Below are positions 35,241 through 48,692 of a stretch of DNA of 64,000 bases, piece by piece (position 1 is the stretch's first letter; every line of letters starts with the position of its first letter). The stretch is taken from contig OX392527.1 in NCBI GenBank assembly GCA_947623455.1, positions 33,224,201 to 33,288,200 of the forward strand, written 5' to 3'. Position numbers and translations under genes: made by a program. The notes below the pieces were generated by a model, which did not search any database, was not told the origin of the DNA, and worked only from the letters and a program-made list of their open reading frames with translations. The DNA is from Mimachlamys varia (Eukaryota; Mollusca; Bivalvia; Pectinida; Pectinidae).

Positions 35241-37835
35241 TGTGTAGTTTTACGGTACATCGTGTAATCATACTCTTCAGCGTTTAATTATACTATTTAC
35301 TTTGAACAAACATTCGTGTCTCTTTATAAGGTTTTTACCCTTGATGAAAGATATCAAACACTTAACTTATCGATTCTGTTCTAATACAGGTAAAGCAGAA
35401 TCAATGAGGCGTCGTCAGACGTCGCTAAGATAAGGGAGAGTCACAAAGAAGGCTTTTACATCTCAATGTATTGAAGATTTAAGTTAACATGTGAAATGTC
35501 ACACAATATGCGTTGTCTTCATCATAATTATTTGGCATTTTAGTTATGTTGTCATTGACTCATACAACCTATCGTCGTTCAACAGGTGTGTGGATGTTTA
35601 CTGACTCATCACTTATACTGCATACAACATGTGTTGCCATGGTTATTGACTGATCATGCTAGGAGTATGTTGTCATGGATACATCGGTGTATGTTTCCGA
35701 TATATTTGTTTTGTATCGATCTGTAGCTACATGGACGGTAACGCTGTTCTGATGTGACTGTAATGTAGATGAATGTTAGCGTTTGTAGAACAAGTTATAT
35801 TTTGTTTATAAGTATTTAAATTCAGAAGGACGCAGATCAGTTTTTTTCTATTGACTTAGAAGGGAAATTTTTTGTATCCGGAAGTCTAACTGTTTCTAAA
35901 AATGTTTTCAGCGAATGATCAATTATGCATCACTCCATAAATAGTTTAATGTGACTGACATTTATATACATTGCACATTGTATATACATATATGTATATG
36001 GCAATAAAAAGTGAATCATGGGAACATGTTATTTTTATAATGTGACCTAGTACATATTAGTACACCAATACATGTGGCAGAAACATCCCGATAATATGTA
36101 TCTAACCAGGAGCACAACATAGATAAGTATTTATAAAAGGAATTATTATTTATTACATTTTTACAGGTGAAATATCGAAAACTATTCATTCTATAAAAGT
36201 GATATTTTTCACTAGTGAGAAATATGATATTTTTCACTAGTTGACCAATCAGAACGCTGCTTACAAACGACGTTTGGGAAAATCAAAAGCTGCCACTATA
36301 GATTTTGCTGCGCACTCGTGAAAAATATCAAAATATTAACCCCACTCGTGAAATATATTTGGTAGTACTGAAGACACTGTTGGATATCCTCTATATCTTA
36401 GAAGTAAGTAGTATCATCCCAGAAAGATTCCTGTTTTCGTAAGTCTCACTCACTCACTACACATTTTCATGAAGCCGTTTCCTTTAAAATCTTAGATGTT
36501 ACTGTAACACTTTTTAACAAATAAACACGATATTAATAACATCTTTTGATAAAAAGTTTGGTTTATTTTTCCTCGAAACTTGCTTAGTCGAACATTGAAC
36601 TTGCTACTTATATGTAAATGTTTGATTTTTCAGAGTTATTTGGACTTTCATCAGAAAAATCGAAAATAATCTTACAGCAACAAGTCTTTATTAACAATCG
36701 TTTCCTTGTCACTTGTTGCCCAGTAGATCGTTTAAATCTCTCCTGATAGTTTGAGATTGATCATTGAACTAGTAAATGAGCAGATACAAAACAGTTTAAA
36801 CATAAAATTGTGAAGTCCAAGTTGTCATTGAACTATAGCTAGTTGTCGATTGGCCAATTTGAAATCGTTTTTGTATGTAAATCTAAAACATAAAGCTATG
36901 CTAACATTATCATCCTTTCTGAAAATGAAATAAACATATTGACTATGTATTTCAGTATTTCCATTATTCAATACCATGTTTTAATATGTGCGAAATCAGC
37001 AGTTCTTAGTCGATTTCATTTTCAGGGGGTTATTATGAATATTGCGGTTTTGGTGATAGACTTCGAATGGAATGTTAAACACCAAATTTACAAAATTGAA
37101 TTCCGTGATTTAAAGAATGATTGCATAATTTTATTGTTTTTACCATCCTAGACATGCCCAGTTTATTCCACGTTCGGGTAATCCCCATAAGAATCATACC
37201 TGCTCTTGTTGACTCTCACTTGTATCTGGTGTTGAGGAGATGGCGCTTACCAAATATAAGGCAAAAGAAGAGGTACAGGGCTAATAAAACTTTTCCATTT
37301 CGGCAGATATTCTTGTGTTATAGTCTATGTATTTATTTCCATAAGAAGTGTGTTATTTGATACATCACTGTAACTCAGTAAAAACAATAGTTGTCAGTTA
37401 CCGGTTTCCACTGCTGCAACACTGTGGGGTGCTTACGTCGTTGCAGTACATGAAGTTATTATACAAAACATTTTTGAAGTTTAATGAGGATACGCTAACG
37501 GCTAAGATATGTTTTACCATATGGGTTTTTACTTAAAATACATTGTGTATTAAATACCGCATTGTGTATGTGATTTAAAATAAAAACAAGTATAGGCATC
37601 AAAGAATATCATAGTTGATGTAATTCGTCACTAAAACAGTGAACATTTTATGAATAAACAGAGGATCTAACAAAAGTGTTTATGTAAAATATACTTTATC
37701 AAACAAGTGTATTGATTTCAAATGAACGAGTCGTTGGCGAGTTTCATATGAAATTAACAAACGAGTTTGAATTATATAAATTCAATAATACATAAACACT
37801 TGTCTGTTATAATATACGATATGAACAAGAAAGAT
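35241..37835. other. AT-rich intergenic sequence
   Basis: No gene supported. At 36198-36355 GTGATATTTTTCACTAG repeats in direct and inverted (CTCGTGAAAAATATC) orientation, suggesting a MITE-like relic. Confidence 0.4.
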
Positions 37836-37839
37836 TTAC

Positions 37840-38530
37840 ATGGATACCTTTGAAAAAGCACAGAGAATAAGACCAGGTGTTCCGGTAGAGCAAGTATCTT
37901 CTGTTTCATCGACGACACCCATCATTTAAATCTCGGTCACATCCATGTAAACGTCAATGAAAACTGAGACGACATTTTCAGCAAGTAAGAAAACTTATGA
38001 GCATGTTCAAAAAAGGTTCACCTTCATATCATACTGTACAAGGCATAGCCCTCATAAACCTAAATCTCTGTAATCCCTGTGTCGTATGTTGTTTGCCAGC
38101 ATCCGACATCTATCACGAAAATAACAATATTTAAAGCAAGCCCTATTAAAACGAATCAAATGCGATATGTAAACACCAAAGGTTGATGAAGCAGTGATGA
38201 TACTGTCAAGAAAAAGGAAGTTTATGATATGAAAATCGAAATCGTGACGTTTATTGTTAGCTTAATATAGTAAGTTGTCCATGTTGATCATAGTTTAAGT
38301 AAAAGATCGAGGTAAGCAGCTGATGTAGAAAAGTATGTTGTGTCCTTTAAGAAGGGTAAATACAATCCATGTGGTCAGTAAACGTCCTATTATTTATATG
38401 CATACATCGTCGATATATCTGTAATTGAAATCAAAAGATTTGGCAAGTTGTTTCTTTTCTGTCCTGAAATTCACATCACAGTTTGTGCCATAGGAATACT
38501 AACAGTCTATTGGAAAATCTTTCCTCCAAA
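37840..38530 (-). mobile_element. Retroelement fragment, decayed RT and tail
   Basis: Complement of the family tail (GAATAAGACCAGGTGTTCCG, TTTCATCGACGACACC) and of the RT end (TTGTCCATGTTGATCATAG, GATCGAGGTAAGCAGCTGAT). Confidence 0.65.
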
Positions 38531-39916
38531 CAAAAATAGTGTCAACCAGAATCTCAATCACTCGTACTATATCGTCGTTAGTATATCAATTAACTAATAC
38601 ACTTAGTTCCTGTTTTTACTTCCTTAACGTATATCCCAAGATAGCTTTAAACCATATATTTGTATCGTCGTCCACTTTTCATGGAAACGTAAGCTCTAAT
38701 AATGAGAGATCGAAGACGTTCTTTCATTTTCGTATGAGGTAAGAATACTGACATGTTGAGAATTCTGTGATGATTCGAATAGTCATATCATATTATAGTA
38801 AAAATATTTACACATGAACAATGTACTACGATATCCCATATTCTTCTGAGAATGATTATGTTCAGTGTCAGGTCTGGAAGTTATAGTGGAATGCTGTTTA
38901 TAATCTTTAGGAATCTATAGACTTTCCACTCTCATATTTAGATATCTGTTTCCCTTTTTCCAGTGACCTGTTTGATAATAATAAATAAGATAATACCGAA
39001 GCGTTAACAAAATCACGCTACATACCTTTACCCACACAATATACTGTTATACAATAGCGCTACCTTTACCGTGTTTTGTCACAATATCCATTCTGTAATT
39101 GACGTCACGACAAGGATAATTTATATATGGCGTCAAATTAAGCTTTGAAAAAGACAACCTCAAAGAAACATTGTACTACAAAAGTGTCTAGAATTTATTT
39201 GCATTATGGGACAATTAAAAATGTGACAAACTTTTCAAATAAACGGTTTCCATTACTCCAGTGTATCACAGATAAGTACCTTCCAAATATAAAGGGAAAA
39301 TGTCTGCCATACCATGTATAAAATCACCTGCCGAACATATTCAGGTATTAACACAATAACAATAATAACTCGGTCGATACAGGTTTTGTTTTGAAAGTAT
39401 TGTTTAGACGGAGGACACTTTAGTCTCGTAAAATCACAGCCTCAGGAATAATATGCTATTTTTACAGAGATACAAAATTTGCCCTATTTCTTTGAAACAC
39501 CAATCGTTATCTTGAGTTATTAATCGATGAACATTTCAGCGATTACAGCCCGTGGCTGCCATGCTATCATTCAATGCATTGTTTTAGAATGTAGTTTTGT
39601 GTAGCAGCTGTGTGCACGTTCACAATGATTATATATACAATACCTGTCATCATACTAAATTACATCCAAAACAACGGTCAGCTTAAAGGTGTTTTAAAGG
39701 GAAAGATAGTGTTATGTTGCCTCGTTGTCAATGTAAAAAGACCATGGTAAAAGTTTCTGCTGCGACATGTATGATTTGTATTGTGTACAAACACGTTGAA
39801 CGTTAAGATTATACTTAAAGATAAATAGTAACCGAAAAAATAAATCTGTACTTTCCGTCTATTTCAAGTGTAGATTATGATAAGATATTGCCAGTAACCA
39901 CCTGACCTTCCGTCCG
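38531..39916. other. AT-rich intergenic sequence
   Basis: No gene; a 25-bp scrap of the retroelement end (ATACCGAAGCGTTAACAAAA) at about 38990. Confidence 0.4.
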
Positions 39917-42900
39917 TCAGGTCAGTTGTACAATATAGATAATGACCGCTACTATTGTCAGAAGATCACCAGACAGTCTGTAAGGCCTCACACCTCCATT
40001 ATCTACATTACATAGTTGAGTACGACAGCAGGAGTGACATCTCTCCTCGTCCACATCCTCTCCCCAGATACCACAGTGGTTTTTACAGACGGATGAACAC
40101 CCTCGGGTAAGGCTCATTAGGTCCCCGTACTGGGAATCCACACGTAGCACCTGGAACAGAAAAAAGTCTGTGTCTAGGTCTTCATTGTATAGTTTCTTTC
40201 GAAATTGTAAATAATTGAACATATCGAAAAATGACAAATGATAAAATTCCGATGCACCAGCTCTACAATACCCCAATTCTATCACGTCCTATTGCCTATT
40301 GGTAAGAATGTGTATGCCAATCTTGAATAGGCAGCAGAGTTTGAGTTTACACAGAATTTACGTGTAGTTCATTCACATAATAGTTTTATTTCACGTGAGA
40401 ATACAAGCGATACATTCGCGATATTACACCGTAGTTGTTATTTACCTGTACACATTTTAAGAAAAAAGGAGAAACAATATCTGCGGCACAAAGAATGCAA
40501 TAGTACAAGAAAGCTAAACGAAAGGAGACTTCGGCATTGTAACAACATGTAATCAGCAGAGACTATAGAAAACAATGTCACTAAAATAAGTCACACTATA
40601 ATGCATTCGTTGACCATGAAACTCAGCAAATGACTTACGTGACAGAATGGTTGATTGTCAGCACACGTGATCACCTCTGATTGGTTAGGCGTATGAACAC
40701 AGGGGTCACTAGGTACTGTAGTCGTGCACGTGTAGCATGTCAAGTTAAAGGAGTGGGTTCGTTCTGTAAAGGTTGAAATATACGTCATAAAGTAACACAG
40801 TCTGATTAAAATTCAGGTCCGTATTCTCACTCCGTTACATCAGGATCCGTCAACATCTCATGCGAGGTCATATTCTGGTGACCTTTTCCATTAGCCAATC
40901 AAATTACTGCTTCAAGAATCGTTTGGGCAAATACTAGTGAGCGAAAAAGCTTGCATTATTCTATTTGTTCGTTAAGACATCTCGTCACAACAAGCTAACG
41001 TTCATGATGTGACGTAATGTTTTTGTGCAGATGACAGCTGTCAACTGTCATCAATTAGAAAATTTGACTAGAGTGTGAAGTAGAGAGGCGACAAAGGTCA
41101 TCAAAACATGACCTTATATGGGATGTTTTCATATCCTAAAAGAACGCAGTGAGAATAAAGATCTGTATTTTAATCAGATTAAAAGTAACATTACTTTTAG
41201 AACACAAAATATCATAGAAGATAAATGTTCTATTGTAAATTAAAAGTCCTCAATTCTGTAAAACAGGACATGTGAGTTGAACTTTGGTAACAAGCCATTC
41301 GATTGTTTAAACTTGTTAGCTTATTTAGACATAAATGTTTAAATAAAAAAGACGATTGTCATTCCTTTATGAGACAATAGTTTCTGGTACAAATTAGGGG
41401 TAAATCACACTTTTTAAAAATGTTTTTGTTTGCGATTAGAACAGGAAATAAGGTTTGCATTCGAGTGCGATATGAATAAAACACGGTCTGTATCCAATCA
41501 AAAACACGCGTTTTAAATTAATCGTGTTAGAATGTAATTTAAATGAAACAAATTAGTTTGTTTATGTCGTATCTGATAACGTTAAACTTCCTAACTTCCG
41601 ATAGGTCAGATACAGACATGATACATTTGGTATCTTATTGTTAATAATTAAGCGAATGATTACGGGTTTGGTTGAGGTATGTGAACTCCATACTTGAAAG
41701 TCCGCTCTACTGAACGACTTCACTATTTGTGTGATAGTATGTACAGTGTAGCACCAAACAGATATGTTATCCGTGCCTGAAGCAACTCGCCATTAATCGA
41801 GGCAACAGGGTTCGGTAACGTAAGGTTAGTAATGGTTGTACGTTAAAAACATCACAAAAATACCACATTTTCAAAACATCCAGGTTGGATCTAGAGAACA
41901 AGAAAATGAGCCATATCGAATTTACAAAGGATCTAAACAATAAATATTTGTTTTGTTTATATGTTGTTATTTTGTAAAGGTAAGCTTTTTAATTGTGCCC
42001 TGCGCACACTTGTGGGACCAACACTTAGACGAAATAATTTCAAACCTTAGTAGAAACCTTGTTGTGAGACAACATAAGTGGAGAAAGAAATGGTCACAGT
42101 TTACCGTTTAATTCCCAGTAGTCATCTCGATGTAACCATGGAAACACGTCGATTTGCAAGTTTCTTATCAGACACTGGACATTATCTACATGCTATCTAA
42201 TATTTCTGGAAAACAGTAATGATTACGTTCTTCTTACCAAATTACTGGTTGTGAGAGGAAAAACTTAATAATGTATAAATCGATAAACTATCGAGAGTAC
42301 ACGTATTGTGATGGCAATTATTGAGGCGTAGTCATAGCCAAGTGGTTGCTATGGAAATCGGATTGCTTGCGTGACAGCACGATAGTTATTTTGCTGATAA
42401 CGAATCAAATCAATTGACATTTATTTACGTATAATGCATCAGAATTAATCAATAATGTGACATATATGGGCAACAATTTTGTCCCTTACAATGTACTTCA
42501 TGAAAACGTGTAGATCATTTGATGAACCTGTCAGGTTTGTTTTTACTTCGAGTAAAGATAAAAAAGCAAATAAAAAAAAACAACAACCATTTAAACTGCG
42601 GAACATCAAAATATTATTATATAGTATAATCTTAACCTGGCTAGTACAATGATGAGACACTAACTAAATAAGTTACACGTGCTAAATTTATATGGTACAT
42701 GACAGACAGGTCACTAGGTTGTTCGTACCAGTGTTGATACACGTATGACATGACACAGGGTTACATGACTTTGTGGGGGTTGGGGAGATCGTATCAGAAT
42801 GTATTCAGTAAAGGCACCAAACAGACAGGTTTTACAAGGTGGCTTGTACCAGTGCTCATCATGATATGGCTTCAAGCGGTACTGGACTGTTGAAGCAATA

Positions 42901-44437
42901 TCTCTGCCATGTATCCCAGTATGCTGCTTTCTATTAACATGTGTTAAAATAACAACAGCGTCTCTTTACGAAAACCTAGTACAGGAGCAGGGAATACAAT
43001 CACAACGCACTGTCGCGTAATGCCAATGGGGTGAGCAAGACGTCTTTTATTGTATTCCGTATCTGTAGAACACGAATGTGACATCGCCACACTAACAGTA
43101 TTTATCGTTCTCTGAATATCATTATTTATCGTGCTCTGAATATCATTATTTATCGTGCTCTGAATATTATTATTTATTGTGCTCTAAATATCATTATTTA
43201 TCGTGCTCTGAGTATCGTTATTTATCGTGCTCTGACTATCGTTATTTTTAATGCTCTGAGTATCGTTTCTTATCGTGATTTGACTATCATTATTTATCGT
43301 GCTCTGAGTATCGTTATTTATCGTGCTCTGAGTATCGTTATTTATCGTGCTCTGAATATCATTATTTATCGTGCTCTAAATATCGCTATTTATCGTGCTC
43401 TAAATATCATTATTTATCGTGCTCTAAATATCGCTATTTATCGTGCTCTGCATATCGTTATTTATCGTGCTCTGAATATCGTTATTTTTAATGCTCTGAA
43501 TATCGCTATTTATCGTGCTCTGAATATCGCTATTTATCGTGCTCTGACTATCGCTATTTATCGTGCTCTGAATATCATTATTTATCGTGTTCTAGATATC
43601 GTTATTTATCGTGCTTTGAATATCGTTATTTATCGTGCTCTGAATATCATTCCAGTTATTGTTTGTTACAGTATATTGCCGATAAGATGCAGAATATTGC
43701 TTTGTATATGTATGTTGGTGCACAAGGTACATATATATTGTCGGTGTGAACATGTGTTCCTTTGTGACAGATATTTTGTATTATATTAGTGACACCTGTT
43801 CTGGTTAAAGTCAATTAAATTTGAAAACAGTATATGGCACAGCATAAATACAAACCGATTGGGCAGGATAATCGGTAATGAAACAAAGCAATATCACAGT
43901 GATATGGCAAAAAACCAACAAAACACCTCAATCAAATGTCGAATTCATATGTTCCAGGAAAATAAGCATATGCCATTTGTGATAATGGCCATGATGAAGT
44001 CTGATGAAATCGAGGAATTACATCTACGTGCAAATAAAACATAGCGGCAATGATGTTAACCACGCTGTGAAATATTTTGAATACATTGAAAACTAAAAAG
44101 TTCATTTAGTCAATAGGAAGTATTAAAAAAAATTCAGAGACTTTCGTTGCGAATCAGCATTGACCTATTTATCTCATTAGTAGGGAGACTAGTGCACCGC
44201 TAATTGATATGATGGACATTTATCCACTACAAGCGGACACTGATCTTTATACAGAATACTACACACACTCTGTGTATGTCGACCTAAAGTTGTGTAACGA
44301 CAAACCAGCTGTCGCCCCTTACTAAGATATATTTACTTTCATGTAACGTATAGTATATACTTACGGCTGCATAATGCTACAAGGACGAATCCATACAAAA
44401 CACCTCTGGAGTAGCTGGCCAGATCGCAGTATGCCAT
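39917..44437 (-). CDS. Ly6/uPAR-domain protein 2, probably GPI-anchored, 143 aa
   Basis: Three exons: 44365-44437, 40639-40763, 39917-40150, joined in phases 1 and 0 exactly as in the related gene at 23-32 kb. Exon 1 is a signal peptide (MAYCDLASYSRG then VLYGFVLVALCS). The domain reads LTCYTCTTTVPSDPC...CADNQPFC, RGCSSVCKNHC, ERCHSCCRTQLCN. The tail LLTIVAVIIYIVQLT fits a GPI-anchor signal. The RGCxxxCxxxC and ERC/CxSCCxxxLCN blocks are shared with protein 1, so the two are paralogs. Extracellular surface protein; function not predictable from sequence. Confidence 0.8.
40639..40763 (-). CDS. Ly6 protein 2, first half of domain
   Basis: Acceptor TTTACAG|AACGAA, donor CAC|GTAAGT. Starts immediately with LTCYTC, the Ly6 opening; includes one N-glycosylation site at the domain start (NLT) and one NQS. 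Confidence 0.8.
40800..41187. mobile_element. MITE of about 390 bp
   Basis: Terminal inverted repeats of about 35 bp: TCTGATTAAAATTCAGGTCC...TATTCTCACTCCGTT on the left, and the right end, complemented, reads TCTGATTAAAATACAGATCT...TATTCTCACTGCGTT. In Ly6 gene 2 intron 1; no coding capacity. Confidence 0.75.
41188..43080. other. Ly6 gene 2 first-intron sequence
   Basis: No exon recognised. A short spaced duplication (GACAGGT...GTACCAGTG) occurs at about 42700 and 42825. Confidence 0.4.
43085..43655 (+). repeat. 24-bp minisatellite
   Basis: About 24 copies of TATTTATCGTGCTCTGAATA plus TCAT, with TCAT/TCGT/TCGC variants. Produces a spurious IYRALNI-repeat frame. Confidence 0.9.
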
Positions 44438-45474
44438 GTTAGACCGCACAATCCACTGATGAACGATGCATTCACACCATTATACTATCCAAATTCTTAA
44501 AACGTATGTCAAGAAAGATATACTTTAAAAGTAAAACCGCTGTCCTTTTAATCACGACGCCATATCCGCTAGCTTCTGACCAACGATGCTCCAATTAGTA
44601 TTCATCGACGTATTTGATCGATAGTTTCAGGTAACAGTAGCGACAATACACGCACCGGTTAAAGTAATACACGCGCCAGTCAAAGTAACGCTGAGGCATG
44701 TGTTAATGTAACTGACAAACACAAATACTCAAAACATTCGACAACTATCTGTACACAATCAAAAGCAGACACGTGTTTGTATGTGTATGGTTTACTATAA
44801 ACTTTATATTGGCCATAGTTAAAAGGGAGATTAGATAGTCGCAACCAAATATCTAAGCACTAAGACCTCATGTTGCAAAGAACCACAGTATTTTTTCGTC
44901 TTTTGACTACATTACTTTCTACATCGAACTAATTGTATTACTTGGTCTTTGGTTTATAGATCACACAAAATACATCTCCATTGTCATGCTGTGAGGTCGA
45001 TGCCATGACAGAGTTGAGGCCGTTTGACCACGTATCATGATTACATGAATGTTTGATCTCTGGACTTGACGGGGTCGTCATTAAGCCTCTGTCATGGTAT
45101 CTTGTAACACTGCCGAGATCGATCAGTCGATGAATGCCGGGGACGACAAAGTTAATCATGTGTATGCGGCGTCAACATTTGCGTGTTTTATTCCGAAGCT
45201 TGTGTATGTCTTTTATGTGCAAGACCGTATCGTTGTATTCCTTATAACAGTAGGTTTGTGTGTGAAATGAAATTAGGGTTGCTGTCGCCTACATCGACCT
45301 TGACACATGACGGATTGACCATGCTAGCCACCCTCGTCACGTCCTTTATAGCATCAACTCTCGAGGTGTTAATAAAGTTACCACGGTATAAATACTACTA
45401 ATGGGTAGGGACTGTTGATGGACAGACATCGATTTCCTGGACTCAAACGCATGATTTGTAAGCAGAAAATATGA

Positions 45475-45590
45475 AAGAATGAAAACACCAAATCGTCAAC
45501 AAAACCATATTCCGAACTCCAAATCGATAAACTAGACACAAAATATGAACAAAGGAAATATTTTCAAGGAAACTTTGAACACACATAATG
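45475..45590 (-). mobile_element. Retroelement terminal fragment
   Basis: CGTCAACAAAACCATATTCC then AAATCGATAAACTAGACAC, complement of the family terminus. Confidence 0.5.
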
Positions 45591-46084
45591 TAGTGATAAG
45601 AAAATAGACATATATATCATGACTTTTAATGATTTTTGTTTTCAATTCTATCGACAACCATACCCAGAAACATAAACATATAAATGTGCCTACGTTTTTA
45701 TCAAATTAATACTTCTATAATTGTAAGAATCATTTTTTTGCGAACAAGTTCTATAATGTATCAGTATATATATTCTTTTTTATATTAATCAGACCACATT
45801 GAACCTTTACATCTACATTCATCGTGACTAGAATCCTTTGTCAGATACTGTGGCGGCCTGCATGTGTTGTTACATCGGATGTCTCCGTAAACTAAGCTAA
45901 TAAGGAGAGCCTTGCGGCTACGCAACAACCATCTCCTCAATGAAAAACAAACAGAAGAAAATCAATGTTTATTTGATAAATTATCAGATAATACATTCAA
46001 TTGCAATTACGTTTCGACTACAACACATATTAAAACTTCTGAAGTACAAGAAAGAGGCAACGTAAGGCAGAAATAGAGATAGGA

Positions 46085-47215
46085 CAGACAGATATTTGTA
46101 ATTGTTACGGCAGAGATGGGACAGACAGAGACGTGTAATGGTTCGGACAGAGATAGGACAGACAGAGACGTGTAATGGTTCGGACAGAGATTGGACAGAC
46201 AGACACGTCTAATGGTTCGGACAGAGATTGGACAGACAGAGACGCGTAATGGTTCGGGCAGAGATGGGACAGAAAGAGACGTGTAATGGTTCGGGCAGAG
46301 ATTGGACAGACAGACACGTCTAATGGTTCGGACAGAGATAGGACAGACAGAGACGTGTAATGGTTCGTGAAAGTGATGGGACAGACAGAGACGCGTAATG
46401 GTTCGGGCAGAGATGTGACAGAAAGAGACGCGTAATGGTTTTGGCAGGGATTGGACAGACAGACACGTCTAGTGGTTCGAACAGAGATAGGACAGACAGA
46501 GACGTGTAATGGTTCGGGCAGAGATGTGACAGAAAGAGACGCGTAATGGTTTTGGCAGGGATTGGACAGACAGACACGTCTAGTGGTTCGAACAGAGATA
46601 GGACAGACAGAGACGTGTAATGGTTCGGGCAGAGATGTGACAGAAAGAGACGTGTAATAGTTCGGGCAGAGATTGGACAGACAGACACGTCTAATAGTCG
46701 GACAGAGATAGGACAGACAGAGACATGTAATGGTTCGGGAAGGGATGGAACAGACAGAGACGTGTGATGGTTTGGGCAGAGATGGGTCAGACAGACATAT
46801 AATGGTTCGGACAGAGATAGGACAGACAGAGACGCGAAATGGTTCGGGAAGAGATTGGGCAGACAGAGACGCGTAATGGTTTGGGCAGAGATGGGACATA
46901 AAGTGACGTGTAATGGTTCGGGCAGATATGCGACAGACAGATATTTGTAATTGTTACGGCAGAGATGGGACAGACAGAGACGCGTAATGGTTCGGGAATA
47001 GATGGGACAGACAGACTTGTAATGGTTCGGGCAGAGATGGGACATACAGAGACGTGTTATGGTTCGGAAAGAGATGGGACAGACAGAGACGCGTAATGGT
47101 TCGGGAGGAGATGGGACAGACAGAGACTTGTAATGGTTCGGGCAGAGATGGGACATACAGAGACGTGTAATGGTTCGGAAAGAGATGGGACAGACAGAGA
47201 CGTGTAATGACACAA
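46085..47215 (-). repeat. 37-bp minisatellite with 111-bp higher-order units
   Basis: About 30 copies of AGACGTGTAATGGTTCGGAC plus AGAGATAGGACAGACAG. Between about 46390 and 46620 a three-unit block (GATGTGACAGAAAG / GGTTTTGGCAGGGATT / CGTCTAGTGGTTCGAACAG) repeats nearly exactly. Long minus-strand frames over it are repeat artefacts. Confidence 0.92.
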
Positions 47216-48299
47216 GAGCTTTGTATACCTGATATTTACAATTATTAATTGGATAACTGCATAAAATATGTGCTCTTGCGTCTTCAAGTGATATAACTGT
47301 ATCATGTTTAAGTGTGTTTCTGAAACAAAATGTTTGTAAAGTGGGTTTTTGTAAAAGATATTTAAATAAATGTAATTAGGTTATCGTGATAGAGTGCGTG
47401 ATACTGTATAGTTTGGGTAAATGTATTCCATTATCCATGTGTTATTCTTCGACATTATATATTGTATACATCGTGATAAAGAAAACAAGAATAAATAAAC
47501 TCGGTTTAGATATTTAGTTTATTAATAATTTGCAACATAATAATCTGCTATAATGATATCTAAATTACATGCAAATTATATCAACAATATGTATAGCTCT
47601 TGATGACGTGGTATGTAAAACATTTAGTGTCCCATATGTCAACTTATATAGAAGTATATACATACAAACTACTAGCTAAACTAGGTGTCCGATCCTTCTT
47701 AGTAAATTAGTATACATGTACTACCAATGTCAACATGATTTACTTATACTTTCTCACTCTTTTCTACCCAGGGCATAATTCTGACAATCATACATAATAA
47801 TAAAACACGTTGGTAAATTGATTAGATTATTTACAATACACTGCATTCTCTCGCTCGCTACTGATTCTGAAGGGTAGTTTAATGTGTTCTTTAGACGGTC
47901 ATTGGCGGGTTAGTGTTATTCATTTTATCAACATACTCTAATGTTAATTCAAGGAGGGGGGACTTATAAAGGCTATGCCTGCTATCGAAACTTTTTTTAA
48001 ATATTTGTCAACAACATTATATGAAACAAAAAGTAAACTGTTAAGTATAAAATGTTTAATTGCTGAACATATGTTAAAATGTAACTGTAGGACATAGTTG
48101 CATTGTATTTATGTATTACTAACATCAACATAAATTAACGTTCATATACAATGTACCTGTAAAATTAAAATTAAAACAAAATGGAACACATCCAAATCAT
48201 GTTGTCTGTCATTTTCTGAGGCAAGCACCTTGGCTCACATCACATATTGGCTGTATCCGGTATAAAACGCACACTAGCTCTATTACATCTTATGTATGC
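47216..48299. other. AT-rich intergenic sequence
   Basis: Nothing recognised. Confidence 0.4.
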
Positions 48300-48303
48300 T
48301 TAA

Positions 48304-48692
48304 AGGCCCAATATACGTAACTTCGGGAATATTTTCGTGATTCTGCAAAATTCTGAAAAAAAACCATCCAGTTGATAACCATGCAAAAATAAGCCTAAAA
48401 CGAAGTAAACTTGAACGATAACTAACCAGAAATTCTTGACAGAAAAATCCAAAGAATTGAAAATAATTCAGGTGGGGCCCACTTCAACAACAAGCCGAAG
48501 TTAGAAGACAGTTCAAAATGGACGCGTGTTTACAAATACCGAGTTTCAACTGCTGCTGTACCGGTAACCGCGTAAGAATTCATTTTGGCCTGTTGCTGAT
48601 ATCAGTTAATCTTAACTTAATCTATAAATATAAAAAGTTCTCAGGCTTGATTTTCGCTTCAAATTTTGCCCAAATTTACGTATATTTGGCCT
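48304..48692 (+). mobile_element. TTAA-site MITE, copy 1 (piggyBac-like)
   Basis: Ends AGGCCCAATATACGTAAC (left) and, complemented, AGGCCAAATATACGTAAA (right), flanked both sides by TTAA. 389 bp, non-coding. Confidence 0.8.

Noticed and set aside
37121..37360. 79-codon plus-strand frame with basic RRWRLPNIRQKKRYR segment
   Set aside because: No recognised domain or splice sites; may be repeat-derived.
43280..43789. 169-codon frame of IYRALNI repeats
   Set aside because: 24-bp minisatellite translated, followed by AT-rich sequence.
44938..45159. 73-codon minus-strand frame upstream of Ly6 protein 2
   Set aside because: Composition is coding-like, but there is no domain and no splice link I could defend; a plus-strand frame nearby is equally open.
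46105..47213. Minus-strand frames of 264 and 297 codons
   Set aside because: Translation of the 37-bp array; the frames cycle through the same unit and have no domain.
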